Of a stretch of 64,000 nt of DNA, positions 11,773 to 24,620 are shown in pieces; within the stretch, counting starts at the first letter, position 1; each line of letters begins with the position of its first letter. The DNA lies in NCBI GenBank assembly GCA_026122225.1, contig JANEZZ010002677.1:744001-808000 (forward strand). Direction: 5' to 3'. The notes under the pieces were generated by a model that searched no databases, was not told the origin of the DNA, and saw only the letters and a list, made by a program, of their open reading frames with translations. The stretch is from Heloderma charlesbogerti (Eukaryota > Chordata > Lepidosauria > Squamata > Helodermatidae). Made by a program: the position numbers and the translations under genes.

Positions 11773-12516
11773 GATATGACATGCTAACCCATGATGGGTT
11801 GTTTTCTGGAACAACCCATCATGGGTCAGCGTGTCGTCTGTGAGCTGTTTTTTCCACCCATGGTGGCTTGTTTCCCTCAAACAACCCACACTGAAAACCC
11901 ATGGTCTGCAGCAGAGGTTGTTTTACCTATGGTGGGTTAGTATGTCATGCCTACAGAGCTGCTTGGCAAGAGCAGCTGAAAATGCTGCCACCACTCTGTT
12001 CCTCTCCAGCGATCTCCAAGCAAGCTTGTTTTCCTGCCACATTCAGCTGTGTCTCCAATTTCAAATCATCACCTCCCCACCTTGCGCGGTTCCTAAATGG
12101 TTTCACCTGTGGTTAAATCCTCACTTTTCCATAAAAAAGCAGAGCCTCCATTTATCCAGTAGAGCATGTGGTGGCTCCAAATAAGGGAAACCTGTATGTT
12201 AAATGTTGTCCCCATCCTGCAAAGTTTCAAGGAATTGGAGACCCCCTTCCCCTTTGTGTAGCACACGGGCGGAGATGGGGACCTCGCAGAGGCTTGGAAA
12301 GGCAGTGTGAGGGATGGTGGGATATGGTGTCCACTGCAAAGGGAAGCTGGGATACCTGGCCAGCTGGGTGGGAGGACCACAGGAGGGGCGAGAGCGGGAA
12401 ATAAACCACACTGTGTAGCTTGTTTACATGATCGTCTGAAGGGAGCACAATAGGTTGTTCGCAAAACAACCTACTCTAAGTAGCTTATCGCCCACCATGG
12501 GTTAGCGTGAAGCCCA
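11773..12516. mobile_element. hAT-like foldback MITE with AACCCATGATGGGTT hairpins
   Basis: The left end (ATGCTAACCCATGATGGG) and right end (CCCACCATGGGTTAGCGTG) are inverted copies. Just inside the left end, 11778-11803 and 11810-11835 form a hairpin with 26-bp arms (about 24 of 26 paired) and a 6-base loop. A smaller hairpin, TAGGTTGTT ... AACAACCTA, lies near 12451-12475. No transposase is encoded. The 117-codon and 123-codon ORFs inside are not conserved-looking and are treated as chance. Confidence 0.6.
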
Positions 12517-12603
12517 ATGAGGCTTCAGTCGATGAGAGGGGAGGGAGAGGCAAGGATAACAGGAGATGTATGTGAATAAATGATAGCCTCCTTTGCACGT
12601 CGC

Positions 12604-12769
12604 ATTGGCATGGATGTCTGCAGGGAGGAAGCTTGTGCATGAGCAGTGAGCAGCTGCTTATTCATAGACTTCCACACTATTGGGGATCCCAATCCCATGG
12701 AAGCTCACATGTGAGCAGCTTCTCACACATAAGCTTTCTTCCTGTAGTCGTCTTGGACATCCAATATGT
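12604..12769. repeat. Long inverted repeat (foldback) centred on GGGGATCCC
   Basis: Two arms of about 83 bp face each other across 12686/12687. The outer parts TTGGCATGGATGTCTGCAGG and CTTGGACATCCAATATG mirror each other, and so do GGAAGCTTGTGCATGAGCAG and CACACATAAGCTTTCTTCC. Identity between arms is imperfect (roughly 70-75% by eye). Probably the remnant of a foldback DNA element. Confidence 0.6.
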
Positions 12770-13736
12770 GGATGTCCAGGAGGTGGGACCAGTGACACTG
12801 GCCTGACACTGGGGATGGGACCTGTAGCAAGTAACCTTAGCCATTCTTTCTAGCTGGGGTGAGGATTAAGAAGTGAAGCCAACAAAAGCCTTGCAAAATC
12901 AGTGATTTTGAAGAGGAATTTGAAGGAAATGAGAGGTGATGCCATATAAAGAGTTCTACAAGATTATTTTAGCTGTTAGGACAATAGGCATGGGGACCAA
13001 AGGAGAATTAGCCAAGGGTGGTGGAGTCAAAATGGGAGATAAGGGCAGAAAGTTAAGGTGGGGCAAGACTGGAGAGCTTTAAAGGTAAGGACAAAGAGCT
13101 TGTGCTAGATCTGAAAAGGAATAGAAAGCCAATGTAATTCCATCTGGGACATGCCAACTTTGAGATGGTGACAAGACATCTAAACAGAAATGTCAGAAAG
13201 GTCTTTATATGTGCAGGACTAGACCGAAGGAGAGAGAACCCTGAGGAAACTCAATGGAGAGGAGTAATGCTGAGAAGAAACACATACCTCCTTGTGCAAA
13301 GTGACTAGTTTATTTGCCGAAATGGTTTTCTAGCAGGTTTTAGCAAATACATTATTATAACAGTATGGAACTGAGGGCCTCTAATAAGTGCATTATGAAA
13401 TAATTATAAAGGAAATGTAAGTCTGGACTGTATAGTCCTGAAGGTGCTATTACAGTGTTAAAGGAATGGACTCTGCTTTATATCTAGGGAGCCAAAGAAG
13501 CATAATAATTTTTTATTACAAGTTTGCAGAAAATCCCACAGTAGAGGAATAGTGAGATATTCCACAGTTTTGGCAAGTGCTATGTTTTTAATGTTTGTGC
13601 AAAGAGGTCAATTCCTGCAAACGAATTCTTGGCTGACTCACATTTGTGCATGGATGTTTGGCACATCCTTTGGTTAATGACAAATCATTTCCAGCTTGAT
13701 CACATTAATAGTGACCTAATGCTTTTGTCTATGCAG

Positions 13737-13821
13737 AAATTGTCCTCGGAAAGACCAAGTTCTGATGGAGAGGGTATTGTAGAAAATGGAACAACTGCCA
13801 TCTGTAATGGAAAAGAACAAG
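13737..13821 (+). CDS. AFAP1: AFAP1 coding exon: Ser-rich linker between PH domains
   Basis: 85 bp, enters in phase 0 and leaves with one extra base (G) that joins the next exon to make Val. Acceptor ATGCAG at 13736, donor GTAAGA at 13822. Encodes [20 protein letters not shown] and AICNGKEQ, nearly the same as mammalian AFAP1. This serine-rich linker between the two PH domains is, in the family, the region of PKC phosphorylation and Src contact. Its strong conservation beside the divergent preceding exon argues for function. Confidence 0.93.
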
Positions 13822-14801
13822 GTAAGATGCTGCTAATAATGTTTGAGTCTGACTATAGAATGTTGTATAGTCAGCATACAACAAATGTCCCAGCATTCTG
13901 ACTATAGAATGCTGGGAAAGTGAAAAGGGCAGCATGGAATTTTCATAGGCATTCTCTCTGCAGGAAATAAGAGGTAGTTTTGTTGATGTAAAACCTCTTA
14001 CTGGCTCTAGGTGTTTGATAGGTGTTGGCAAGGTAGACATGGCTAGATGGCAGGAAGCTCAGAAGAATAGCCAAAAGAAAGGGGTAGAGTCAGAAATGAA
14101 CTGAGATCCAGGAACCCAAGAGAAGATTAGGTAGAGGAGACCGAGCCCTGAAGAAGTCAATGAAAGGAGAGATTAGTGTGGAGGTCAAGACCTTAGGAAT
14201 GGGAAAAGAAAGGGGAAAAAAGTATTGGGCAGTAACAGATACTGGCTGGAAGCCAGCGGGACTGAAAGAAGTAAGACTGAAGGATGGTGGCCCAAGAGAA
14301 ACCGGGGTTGGGACCAACCTTCATAAAGAGCCCAGGCTGCCAATTTCCAGGGCTCTTACGCACTTGAGGGGTGTACTGCTGTCAGTAAAGTAACAGATAA
14401 AACTTTTGCAGTTACATTTCTGCATTGAGATGAGCTGCCGATGTGATATTCTTCCCTGCTGTACAACATTTAAAGGCATAGGAGACTGTATAGGTGGCCC
14501 TATACAGCACTCACTACTCAGGAGCTACGAGGGGGCGCTGAGCTACGGATGAGAGAGTAGGTTGCCATCTTTCAATCTGGCTCTGCTCCTGTGCCTTGAA
14601 CTGCAGCTTGATAAAGAAATGTAGCAGCTGGAGCAGAGAGGTCATGTCTGGCTGGTGTTAAACACACAGAAACAGGATCAGGAAGAAATAGTGGCAGCCT
14701 TACAAATAAGGAAATTTAGAAGTCCCAGGACCATGGGCCAGATAGCCAAGGGGGCCTTTCAATTGTCAGGTCCTAACCTAAGAAGTCTCTTGTAACTTAC
14801 A

Positions 14802-14996
14802 TAGGAACACAAGATGCTGTCTCGTATTGAGTCAGATCATTGGTTCATCTAGCCCAGTGCTGTCAACACTGACTGGCAGTGGCTCTCCAGGGCTTAAGCG
14901 AAATTCTTTCCTAGCCCTACCAGGAGATGCCAGGTATGGAACCTGAGACTGTCTGTATGCAAAACATGTGCTCTACCACTGAGCTATGGCCCCTCT
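14802..14996 (-). mobile_element. tRNA-derived SINE, antisense
   Basis: On the minus strand the element begins GGGGCCATAGCTCAGTGGTA. It has a box A (TAGCTCAGTGGTAGAGC, complement of 14970-14986) and a box B (GGTTCCATACC, complement of 14933-14943) about 27 bp apart, as in tRNA promoters. This is followed by a SINE body ending ...TGACTCAATACGAGACAGC and TTGTGTTCCTA. It is not a functional tRNA gene: no cloverleaf beyond the head, and a long non-tRNA body. Such SINEs are common in squamates. Confidence 0.8.
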
Positions 14997-15232
14997 GTAA
15001 CCTTTATAAGAGGTGCATAGAAGGACTGTGATGCTTTTCTAGCCACTGCAATACTTTGATAAGAAAAGTCTCATTGATGAAATTCTCTCTTCTTTGGAAC
15101 CCTTTGGGATACAGGGGACCTCTCAGTGTCTGGTCTGGGCAGCCTCAAGGAGGCAGTGTGGCCAATAAGTAGCAAGGAGGAGAGGTGAATTCCACAAATG
15201 AATGTTAGTTTTAGAGAGCAATCCTGTGACCA

Positions 15233-15302
15233 CTAGACACTGTCTAGATGGCCATAGGATTTTTCAGTTTCTGGAAACCAAGGTCGTCTGACCTTGGTTT
15301 CC
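15233..15302. repeat. Two adjacent short palindromes
   Basis: CTAGACACTGTCTAG (15233-15247) is a perfect palindrome around one base. 15273-15302 forms a hairpin with 13 perfect base pairs (GGAAACCAAGGTC) and a GTCT loop. It sits at the left edge of a GC-richer block to about 15640. May be the terminus of an unrecognised DNA element. Confidence 0.6.
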
Positions 15303-16890
15303 CAAAATGGTGCTCCCCGTCCCCTCCCCCATGCCCTCAAAGCCAGTGCGGTTCTTTCTGTGCCGTGGCTGCCTCCATGCCCCTAAACGGAGCGTGGAGA
15401 TGATGAAAAGGGGGTGGTCCTGGGGAGGGGAGGAGACTGGAAGCCGCTTTAGACAGCTTCCTATCGGGTTTCCAGGCCCCTTCCCAAAGCCACTGCTAGA
15501 TGTGCGAAAATGCGCATCTACCCACAAATGCAGGGTGGCTGGAGCACAGAGGAGAGGATCCCCTCCATGCTCCATCCGCCCTGCATAGGATAGTTGTTAG
15601 CCTCTGGGCTTGGAGGCTGCCGACTATCTCGATGGGATTGTGCTCTTAATTAGCCAAATCTGCTATTGAGGGAGGAGAGCAAGGCAAACCTGGAAGGACA
15701 GGTGTGGTGGGCTGCCTTTGCCTCCCATCCTTTGCTTGTGGCAGCAGCTCTACCCTCGAAAGTGGCACTGGTGTCTGCACTGGCGTAAGAACCTGGCTAG
15801 GTGAGGCTGAGCCCTGGCCCAGCTCAGGCCTGGTGTCACCACCTCTCTGCTTTCTGCCCACAGTTAGGCTGGGATGGTGAGTTCTGTTCTCTAGTTCCAA
15901 GGAAGTTTGGGCAAGAAGAGGTTTTGTGGCAGAAGCATCTAGCACCCATTGGTTAAACTGATGTGATGTCACAGGATTGAATGGGATTCTGTCTGCTGAA
16001 GATTTACCAGCAATGTAAGGTGCATAGTAATCCAACTTTGTGAGCTAAAGTGAAATGTCATTTCGCTGAGGAAGAATCCTCACACATGTCACAGGGACAG
16101 TCGGAGCACTTTGGGTAAGGTAGGGAGACGGAACTCTGCAAAGGTCACGGGAAAGAAGTTTCTAGAAGCAGGAAAGTAAGTTATCCTTAAACCACCGTCA
16201 CCTTCCTTGCCTGTGTCCAGGCCAGATCATGCCCTGGCCAATCCATCACGCTTGGAGAAGAATGGTAATATAGTTGGGTCAGTACTTCGTGCATGTGAAT
16301 TTTGGATTTACCAATTTCAGCTAGGCGTTCACATTTTGGAGTGTTTTGTCTTCAAATCTAGTCTTTATTGTAGAACATTACAAACTTTTGCTGTGATGTG
16401 AGCCACAGCAATAGTATGGGAATTAGAGAGGCCCTTGTGGTAAAGAAAGAAGCTCATGAGGTCCAGGTGCTGTGACTGAGCAATAGCACAACCATGGGGT
16501 GCCCGTGTAAAGCTTTCAGTCTTCAGCTGCTGTGTAGCCTCAGTCAGCCTCTCCTCTTGCATGTGCCCCTCGCTGTGCGAGGGGAGAGGCAGGGCTGGCA
16601 TCAGCACCCAGTGTCTTTGGGCAGCTGGCAGGGCAGGGGCCACTCTGATTCCTACCCTACCCCCCCCCCCCCGGATGCTTTGCTGGAGAGAAGCAAGCCT
16701 TGACTTTCTATGGGGCAAACTGAACGAAGCTACAATCAACACTCAATTATGTTGTTAGAATATGCCAAACCATTTAGTTCAGTGTGTTGATCTCACACTT
16801 AGAAAAGGAACTCTGATCAAGTCCTGTACTCTGCAGAAGAATGGCTTTAGTCAGCAACAAGGAAACACCATTAAGTACATTTATAGCATG

Positions 16891-16932
16891 GTCCTATACA
16901 TACCTACTCAGAAATAAACTCCACTGAGTTCT
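16891..16932. repeat. Half-copy of ~80-bp palindromic repeat
   Basis: TCCTATACATACCTACTCAG and AAATAAACTCCACTGAGTTC match one arm of the short palindromic repeat found in fuller form at 21197, 24361 and 28384. Confidence 0.5.
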
Positions 16933-17280
16933 GACCTTAAGGCAATTCAGAGGCTATTTGTCACTAGTCCCTTAGTGATCAACAGGAAGCCATAAAAGGG
17001 GCAGGATCAGCAAACAGAAAACCTTTAGTTAATGTTGGGAAGTCTTTTCGCTGAACAGGACTGACCTGCCAATAAACATTAGAGGAGGAATTTGATCTTT
17101 GGGAAGAGCGCTACTGGATAATATAGTGCTACCTCATGCACTGATCTTGGATTGTAATAAATTATCTATTGTGCTACCTTAAGTGTTTGCATGGAACCTC
17201 TGTTTTTAATTCATGCTTCCAGCTCATTGTGGTAAAGCAATTCCTCAGCAGCACTGAAGGGGTGTAGCAGGGAAAAAAAC

Positions 17281-17301
17281 TTGTTCAAAGCCACACACTG
17301 A
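17281..17301 (-). mobile_element. MIR/CORE-type SINE, left piece (split by insertion)
   Basis: TTGTTCAAAGCCACACACTG matches the SINE phrase CCCAAGGTCACCCACTGAG of the copy at 5817-6003 and stops where the foldback element begins. The rest of the SINE resumes at 18409. Confidence 0.6.
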
Positions 17302-18408
17302 GTGGGTTCACATGACATGACAACCCTTCATAGGTGACAAGCCAGGTCGTCCGAACCTAGACTGATTCCCGCAGGGTGGATTGTACATGGGCAACAAGCC
17401 ACCCTAACAACCCATGGCTTTTTCTAGGGGTTGTTTTACCCATGATGGGTTGACGTTTTGTCTGAACGACACGCAAACCCATTGGGGATAGCAGGCATTG
17501 GCCAGTGAGCTGCTCAGCAAGAGCAGGAGAAACCCATGCTGCTGTTTCCGAGCATGATCATTCTTTCCGAGCATGGCTGAGCTGCTTCCAGTGCCCCTTG
17601 CAAGTGACAGCCCCTCCAACTGTGACCAAACAGCACTTTGGAGGGATTATCACTGGCTCCCACCAAATCCCCCTGGTCACAGCCTTTAAAAAAATTATTT
17701 TTGTTTTCCTTTTTTTTTTGTGCAGAAACTGGGCCAGAATTTTTTTCGCATTTTCCCAGCCCTGGGGAATGTGAGCAAAAGCCCCTTAGCTGTCAAATTC
17801 GATCCAGTTACTGCATTTGGGAGTGGAAAAGGGGATGGCTTGCATTTTTCTATGAAAAACTGTTGCTGGGGATTCAGGCAAGTGGGGATTCGAAGCAGGG
17901 CCCCCCCCCAAGGTTCACGGCAGCCTTTGAGCCCCGGGAATCCCCTTGTTAAGGGGGTGATCTACACCCTGTTTTCCCACCTGTCAACTGTCAAAGGCTG
18001 TCAAACCAGCCTACAAGGCTCCAGGCAAGGCAAGCCTATATATTTTGGATAAGTCTGAAAACCTGCTAAAAAAAGAGGGGCTTTTGCACACATTCCCCAT
18101 GGCCAGGAAAATGCAAAAAAAAAAAACCCAAAAAACACACAACCTGACCCCTTTTTGTGCAAAAAAAGAAAGAAAAGGAGAGGCTCTGACTATGAGTGGG
18201 GACTGGGCTCTTGGTGGCAGGCAAGACAGGCTCTGCTGCCAAGTCCCTTTGGATACTGGGTGGAGCTGGGTGGAGGACCAAGAGAAGGAGGAGCAGAACA
18301 ACCCATGGTGAGCCCAGTTGTCTGTTGGGCTCCCTGTGGGTTGTTCGGACGAGAACCCACCCTACGTGGCGTATTTCACAGGGTAGGTTGTAGTGTCATG
18401 CAAACTCA
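17302..18408. mobile_element. hAT-like non-autonomous transposon nested in a SINE
   Basis: The left terminus TGGGTTCACATGACATGACA and the complement of the right terminus, TGAGTTTGCATGACACTACA, match at 15 of 20 positions. Further inside, GGTCGTCCGAACCTAG is mirrored by TTGTTCGGACGAGAACC. The flanks CACACTGA (17294-17301) and GCCAGTGA (18409-18416) agree at 5 of 8 bases, consistent with a decayed 8-bp target-site duplication of hAT type. Both flanks are adjoining parts of one SINE. The interior has hairpins (AACAACCCATGG / CCCATGATGGGTTG) but no transposase ORF. Confidence 0.72.
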
Positions 18409-18490
18409 GCCAGTGACTTTCCATGACTGAGCAGGGATTTGAAGTTGGGTCCAAATTGGTTCTCTGGCTATTGAACCACATTAGCTTTTC
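18409..18490 (-). mobile_element. MIR/CORE-type SINE, right piece
   Basis: CAGTGACTTTCCATGACTGA, GCAGGGATTTGAAGTTGGGT and GGCTATTGAACCACATTAG continue the SINE interrupted at 17301, in the same orientation as the copy at 5817-6003. Confidence 0.65.
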
Positions 18491-18611
18491 ACTACAGGCA
18501 ACTCTTTGCCTGTGTCAGCTGTTCATGATAATACTTCTATGTGGCACAACTACTTCCGTTTCATAACTAGATCTCTTGGAAGACTTAACATGTGCCTGTT
18601 TTTCTTGACAG

Positions 18612-18761
18612 TAAAGAGGAAAAAAAGCTCAAAGATGGACTCGAAGGGCACAGTGTCTAAAGCAACAGGGAAGAAGATAACAAAGATAATTGGCTTGGGA
18701 AAGAAAAAACCCTCCACAGATGAGCAGACCTCATCAGCTGAAGAGGATATTCCAGCGTGTG
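18612..18761 (+). CDS. AFAP1: AFAP1 coding exon: basic Lys/Ser-rich linker
   Basis: 150 bp, phase 1 to phase 1. Acceptor CTTGACAG (18611), donor GTGAGT at 18762. Encodes (V)[40 protein letters not shown] and SAEEDIPAC. The lysine-dense stretch followed by an acidic SSAEED end leads into PH2. It is almost identical to mammalian AFAP1 except SKSEAKG to SKMDSKG. Lys-rich blocks such as KRKK could serve membrane or nuclear targeting, but that is inference. Confidence 0.94.
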
Positions 18762-20792
<2,031 letters not shown>

Positions 20793-20938
20793 GCTTCTTC
20801 TTCAGAAGACATGGGCAGGTGGATTGGGATTTTGCTGGTTGAGAGTGGCTCATCTGCAGATCCCGGCACTCTGCACTATGACTACATAGACGTGGATGTG
20901 ACGGCGAGTGTCATTCAAGCGGCAAAGCAGACCTTCTG
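20793..20938 (+). CDS. AFAP1: AFAP1 coding exon: PH2 C-terminal helix and Tyr motif
   Basis: 146 bp, phase 0 in, two bases over at the end (TG, completed by T of the next exon to make Cys). Donor GTAGGG at 20939. Encodes [20 protein letters not shown] with the invariant PH-domain C-terminal Trp, then [20 protein letters not shown]. The YDYID segment is a tyrosine motif that in AFAP1 lies next to PH2 and is a candidate Src-family phosphosite/SH2 ligand. Confidence 0.95.
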
Positions 20939-21196
20939 GTAGGGGGAGCTACATCAGTTAAGAGCATTTTCAGGAACACTAGGTTTTCCATTGCTTTGAT
21001 TTTAATGTCAGGAAACCTGAGCTATCATCTTTCCTTGGTTATATATTGCACCAGAAAATTGTGAAAGCTTAAGAGGCAGCAGGTGTCTCCTAAAACTATC
21101 TCCTAGTATCTGCCTGTGCCCCAAGTTTGTCTGTGTTAGCTTGAAGTTGTGAGGGGAGACAAAATGTATCCATTTGTAATTCACCAAGGAATTTAG

Positions 21197-21288
21197 GCTA
21201 CGATCTTAATCACGCTCACTAGAAAGTAAGTTCCATTGAAGTCAGCGGGATTCATTTCTGACCAAACTTGCTTAGGATCATACTGTTG
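21197..21288. repeat. ~80-bp palindromic repeat copy
   Basis: The arm GATCTTAATCACGCTCACTA ... AAGTAAGTTCCATTGAAG faces GTCAGCGGGATTCATTTC ... CTTGCTTAGGATCATA. The two arms are imperfect reverse complements. Same family as 24361-24437 and 28384-28467. Confidence 0.6.
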
Positions 21289-22466
21289 ACCACTCAGGTT
21301 CACTGATAATGCTTCACAAAAAATGGTGTCAAGCAGGGCTGCAACCCAATCAATGGAATGTTTATTGATAATGTTGATTAGTCTGTTAATTCAATTTGCA
21401 TGTGGGTAAAAACTGTATTTCTTGGTGTTTGCCATCTGCAATATTGTATATACACTTGTATTCAATATATTTTAAAATCTACTGCCTGATTAATAGGGAG
21501 CACCTTTGTATTCAGTGGGCAGAGCGATCCTACTTACTGTAGCAGTGGGGGAGATTTGCGGCAGAGTGTCTGCTGCATCCAAAGTCTTGCCGCTCAGAGT
21601 GGCTAGAACAGGAGGTGAAGGTGTTTTTTCACCAGTTTTTCAGCTGGCTTAAAAACCCCCGAACACTTCCCCCTCCAGTTGAAACTAATGGGAGTGAATG
21701 AACTACACCAGCTCCAGGGCTGGTGTGGTTACAGGGCCTGTTTTGAGGCATGTCAGGGGAATGGGAAGGCTTTGGAACACCAGCAAAAGGAGCAGTGGCA
21801 GCAGAGGTTTCCGTCATTGCAATAAGGAGGTCTCTGGCAGTAAGTGTCCTGCTCTGCCCATGGAGCAGGAGCGCCACGATTTCCTAAGGCTCCTGGGACG
21901 CTTTCCCAGGGAGTATAGGACTGACGTTTATACTTTTTAAATTTAGTCAAGCTAGCCAATTAATGAAATGTTGAAGTACTACTGTCAAGTTATGATCCAT
22001 TTAAATATCAAATGAGGTATATTTTCCCCATTTGTTAACATATATTGAATTACAAACTATAGATGATGGTAACCTCTCATGGCAGTTTTCAAGCAAAAAT
22101 AGGTGTAATCACCTGAATGTATTTAGCAACTCCCAGGTCACTCTGTAAAATTAAAGAAAGCTTTGGAAATCCTGCACCGCTGTCAAATATTTGAAAGAGA
22201 AGAATATATGGAATACACCCTGCATTTCTCTTAGGACTACATTACATGAATCATTTGAACTGGTTATCAGTGCCAGAGAAATGTTTTGGGAGTGTGCCTA
22301 CAAAAATATGTCAGTCCTGATAAGTTTAGTTATTCAGTCATGAGATAGGTATTTTATTAGCAATTCATAATTGGTATTTAGCATGTTCAGCATCTAAAGT
22401 TCTTTGCAACGCTTATAAGAGTTGCTCACAGAAACTTTGAATGGTGTGACAAGTTCCTAATTTATT

Positions 22467-22575
22467 TAACCCATGGCTTGTTGAATTCTGGGTTGTTATG
22501 ATGTGAGAACCCAGACATGCTTATAAACCATGGTTTTTAACCATGCACAACCCAAAAAGAGAACCCATGGGTTGA
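22467..22575. mobile_element. hAT-like foldback remnant (AACCATGG family)
   Basis: GGGTTGTTATGATGTGAGAA followed by CCCAG is the reverse complement, with few changes, of the terminus of the element at 17302 (TGGGTTCACATGACATGACA). Next to it are AAACCATGGTTT, a perfect 12-base palindrome, and AACCCATGGGTT. Probably a diverged, partly deleted relative; boundaries are uncertain. Confidence 0.5.
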
Positions 22576-23522
22576 TTCACCAGGCTACAGAGGTGGTGGG
22601 CAAAAGTGGTAAAAACAAAACAAACAAACAAACAAACAAAACAGCACCACAAAGGATACGGGGAGGGAGGGAGTGAAGGAAGAGGGGGAAAAAGCCACTC
22701 AGGGATTGAAAAAACAAACTGCAGTTTGTTCAGTCATCTGCCAGACACACCCTGGGTAGGGCAGCAAACCAAGTCCCTCAAGAGCAAGTAGGACACTCGC
22801 AGCCCCCTCAGTCATTTTTTGCTAGATAGCTGCAAAACCTTAAACGTTTTCTTTCTTTTGCCAAATTCAAATGGAATCTTCCTCTGTCCCTAACTTAGAA
22901 GTCTAAACTTGGCTTCTTTACTCCCACCCACACAGGTGGCTCTGACATTCCAAGGTTGCCACAGAGAGGCCACATGAAGACCTAGGAAAGAGCCTCCTTG
23001 TGTAACCAAGAGCATGTGTGTAGCAGTGCTTTCTGGTGAGGTGAAGTCACCATTTCCTTTTCCCAGTAGTTGTGCCTTTGGAACTACAAGCTGTAATTAG
23101 AGAGTGCAAAAGCCATTTGCTGACACCACCTGGAACAAGATGCACTCACTTCCAAAAACTACTTGATCCTTCCTGAGAAATTTCCTTCCATTGAAGAGTT
23201 CTCAGAGAATCTTATCCATATTCCTAAATCTTGAACTTTGCTCCTAAAATCTACTAGTTTTCCTTTTTTGACTTGGCTATTTTTTTCTCAGAATCAAAGA
23301 TTTTGTACTGGATGTTTTTTCTTAAGGCATTGTGCTTTGCTAAGCAATAGCTTCCTGGTTGAAACTTCGGTGTGTGTTCCGTAATGTAAAGCCCTTCAGA
23401 AGTTGGTGGGAAAATGCAAGGAAGAATTTAGGAAGACGGAACAAAGGGTGAATCATATTTACTCTCTGAATGTATTTCAGCATAAACTAATCAATAACTC
23501 CTGTTTTGTTTTTGTCTTTTAG

Positions 23523-23640
23523 TTTTATGAACAGACGGGTTCTCTCTACTAATCCTTATCGAGGAAATGCCATCAACGGCTATGCATGTCCCAGTGGGAT
23601 GGCACTTCATTATGACGATGTTCCTTGCATAAATGGATCA
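23523..23640 (+). CDS. AFAP1: AFAP1 coding exon: post-PH2 linker, FMNRR to CINGS
   Basis: 118 bp; the first base completes Cys, and the exon ends in phase 0 at GGATCA, donor GTAAGA at 23641. Acceptor TTGTCTTTTAG. Encodes [20 protein letters not shown] and then [19 protein letters not shown]. It carries a second tyrosine motif, HYDDVP, an SH2-ligand-like site conserved in AFAP1. The phase-0 end lets it join either the neuronal exon (25797) or the next constitutive exon (27823) without a frame change. Confidence 0.94.
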
Positions 23641-24082
23641 GTAAGAATTGATTTTTGTGTAGGTCAAATCATTTATGTGTGTTGGGTTCCCCAAAGCCTA
23701 TGAAGGCACTTAACTGAGTATCACTAGACATGATCCCAAAGTACTGCTATATCTCATCTACCGATTCCTTGGATGTGGGACATAGTGTTTCAATACTACA
23801 TGCACATGTAAGCCAACTTAAATATATGTAGTCTAATATTGCTTGGTTTATTTAAGCCATGGCTTATTTAAGCCAAAGTATTAATGCAACTCCCTGGAGA
23901 AAGGTCAAAGCAAGGAGCTGATCTTCTGCACCTCTGCAAAATATGCAATAATGAAATGGGAAGATGATGCTATGCCCTTTACTCATCCATCTTCATGCAT
24001 TTTTTCTCTGATAACATGAGTGAAGAATATTGCAAACATCAAAAAAATCAGAATGGCTGGGGCCTGATACACCCTTGCCTGA

Positions 24083-24130
24083 GAGTGAGTCTCACTGAAC
24101 TCAGTGGGACTTACTTGATTGAACTCTAGG
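24083..24130. repeat. Part-copy of ~80-bp palindromic repeat
   Basis: GAGTGAGTCTCACTGAACTC and AGTGGGACTTACTTGATTG match the centre of the short palindromic repeat family. Confidence 0.5.
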
Positions 24131-24360
24131 TCCTGCCATTTCTCTCTGCTGTACCTGAAAGCTATCCACACCCAGTAAGGAGAGCTGAATCTTAATAGTC
24201 TATGTACCAAATCATTTATAATATACAGTGTTGTGTATAAATAGACTGCAAACAACTGTTTTGTTTACTTGATGAGTTTGTGTGAATCAATGGAGATTTT
24301 AAAAGTTATCCTCTTATTATGAAAATAAAGGGTGGGAGTTTGCATCTGAATAATAGGGTA

Positions 24361-24437
24361 GTCCTATCCATGTTTCCTCACAATTAATCTCCAGTGATTT
24401 CAGTGAGACCTACTTCCTAGTAAGTGTGCATAGGATT
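24361..24437. repeat. ~80-bp palindromic repeat copy
   Basis: TCCTATCCATGTTTCCTCAC ... TTCAGTGAGACCTACTTCC ... AGTAAGTGTGCATAGGATT: the ends TCCTAT and ATAGGA, and the inner arms, mirror each other. Confidence 0.6.
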
Positions 24438-24445
24438 TATCATGT

Positions 24446-24620
24446 TTTCACCCTGTCCTTTCTCCAAGGAGCTTAGAGAGGGCATGTGGGGTTATGCCAT
24501 TTTACCCTCACCACAACTTGTGTACTAGGTTAGGACATGGAGTGCCTCACTGAGGTTCATGGCTGAGCAGGACTTTGATCCCAGCTCTTCCAGCTCCAGC
24601 ATTATGCCACACTAGTTTTC
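24446..24620 (-). mobile_element. MIR/CORE-type SINE, antisense
   Basis: CAAGGAGCTTAGAGAGGGCA, CCCTCACCACAACTTGTG, TGAGGTTCATGGCTGAGCAG and GACTTTGATCCCAGCTCTTC follow, in order, the same path as the copy at 5817-6003. Confidence 0.65.

Larger units (their letters stand above)
9736..13736 (+). other. AFAP1 intron with foldback elements
   Basis: 4.0-kb intron largely made of palindromic non-autonomous elements (9788-10349, 11773-12516, 12604-12769). A short LINE-like 3' tail lies at 11015-11110. The stretches 10380-11000 and 11120-11760 show nothing recognisable. 12860-13250 resembles an old repeat (phrases such as GAGAGCTTTAAAGGTAAGGA and AAAGCCAATGTAATTC) but I cannot name it. Confidence 0.8.
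13822..18611 (+). other. AFAP1 intron with SINE and nested DNA transposon
   Basis: 4.8-kb intron containing a tRNA-derived SINE (14802-14996), a CpG-richer block with hairpins (15233-15302) and a 1.1-kb foldback element nested in a SINE (17281-18490). 13900-14800, 15310-16880 and 16935-17280 hold nothing I can name. The 129-codon minus-strand ORF at 15646-16035 shows no family resemblance. Confidence 0.8.
20939..23522 (+). other. AFAP1 intron
   Basis: 2.6 kb. Contains a palindromic repeat copy (21197-21288) and TIR-like palindromic sequence (22467-22575). 21290-22460 and 22810-23520 show no element I can name. A G/A-rich stretch lies at 22650-22700. Confidence 0.75.

Noticed and set aside
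11831..12469. Overlapping 117- and 123-codon ORFs on both strands
   Set aside because: They lie within a foldback transposon, overlap each other on opposite strands and lack splice or family support.
14933..14986. tRNA gene suggested by box A and box B
   Set aside because: The boxes are the head of a SINE with a long non-tRNA body; no cloverleaf can be drawn with matching acceptor stems.
15646..16035. 129-codon minus-strand ORF
   Set aside because: No motif, no start context and no resemblance to a known family; intronic and antisense.
16660..16674. Poly-C run (also near 3427, 45526 and 53955)
   Set aside because: Long homopolymers are probably real low-complexity tracts or length errors; no feature can be built on them.
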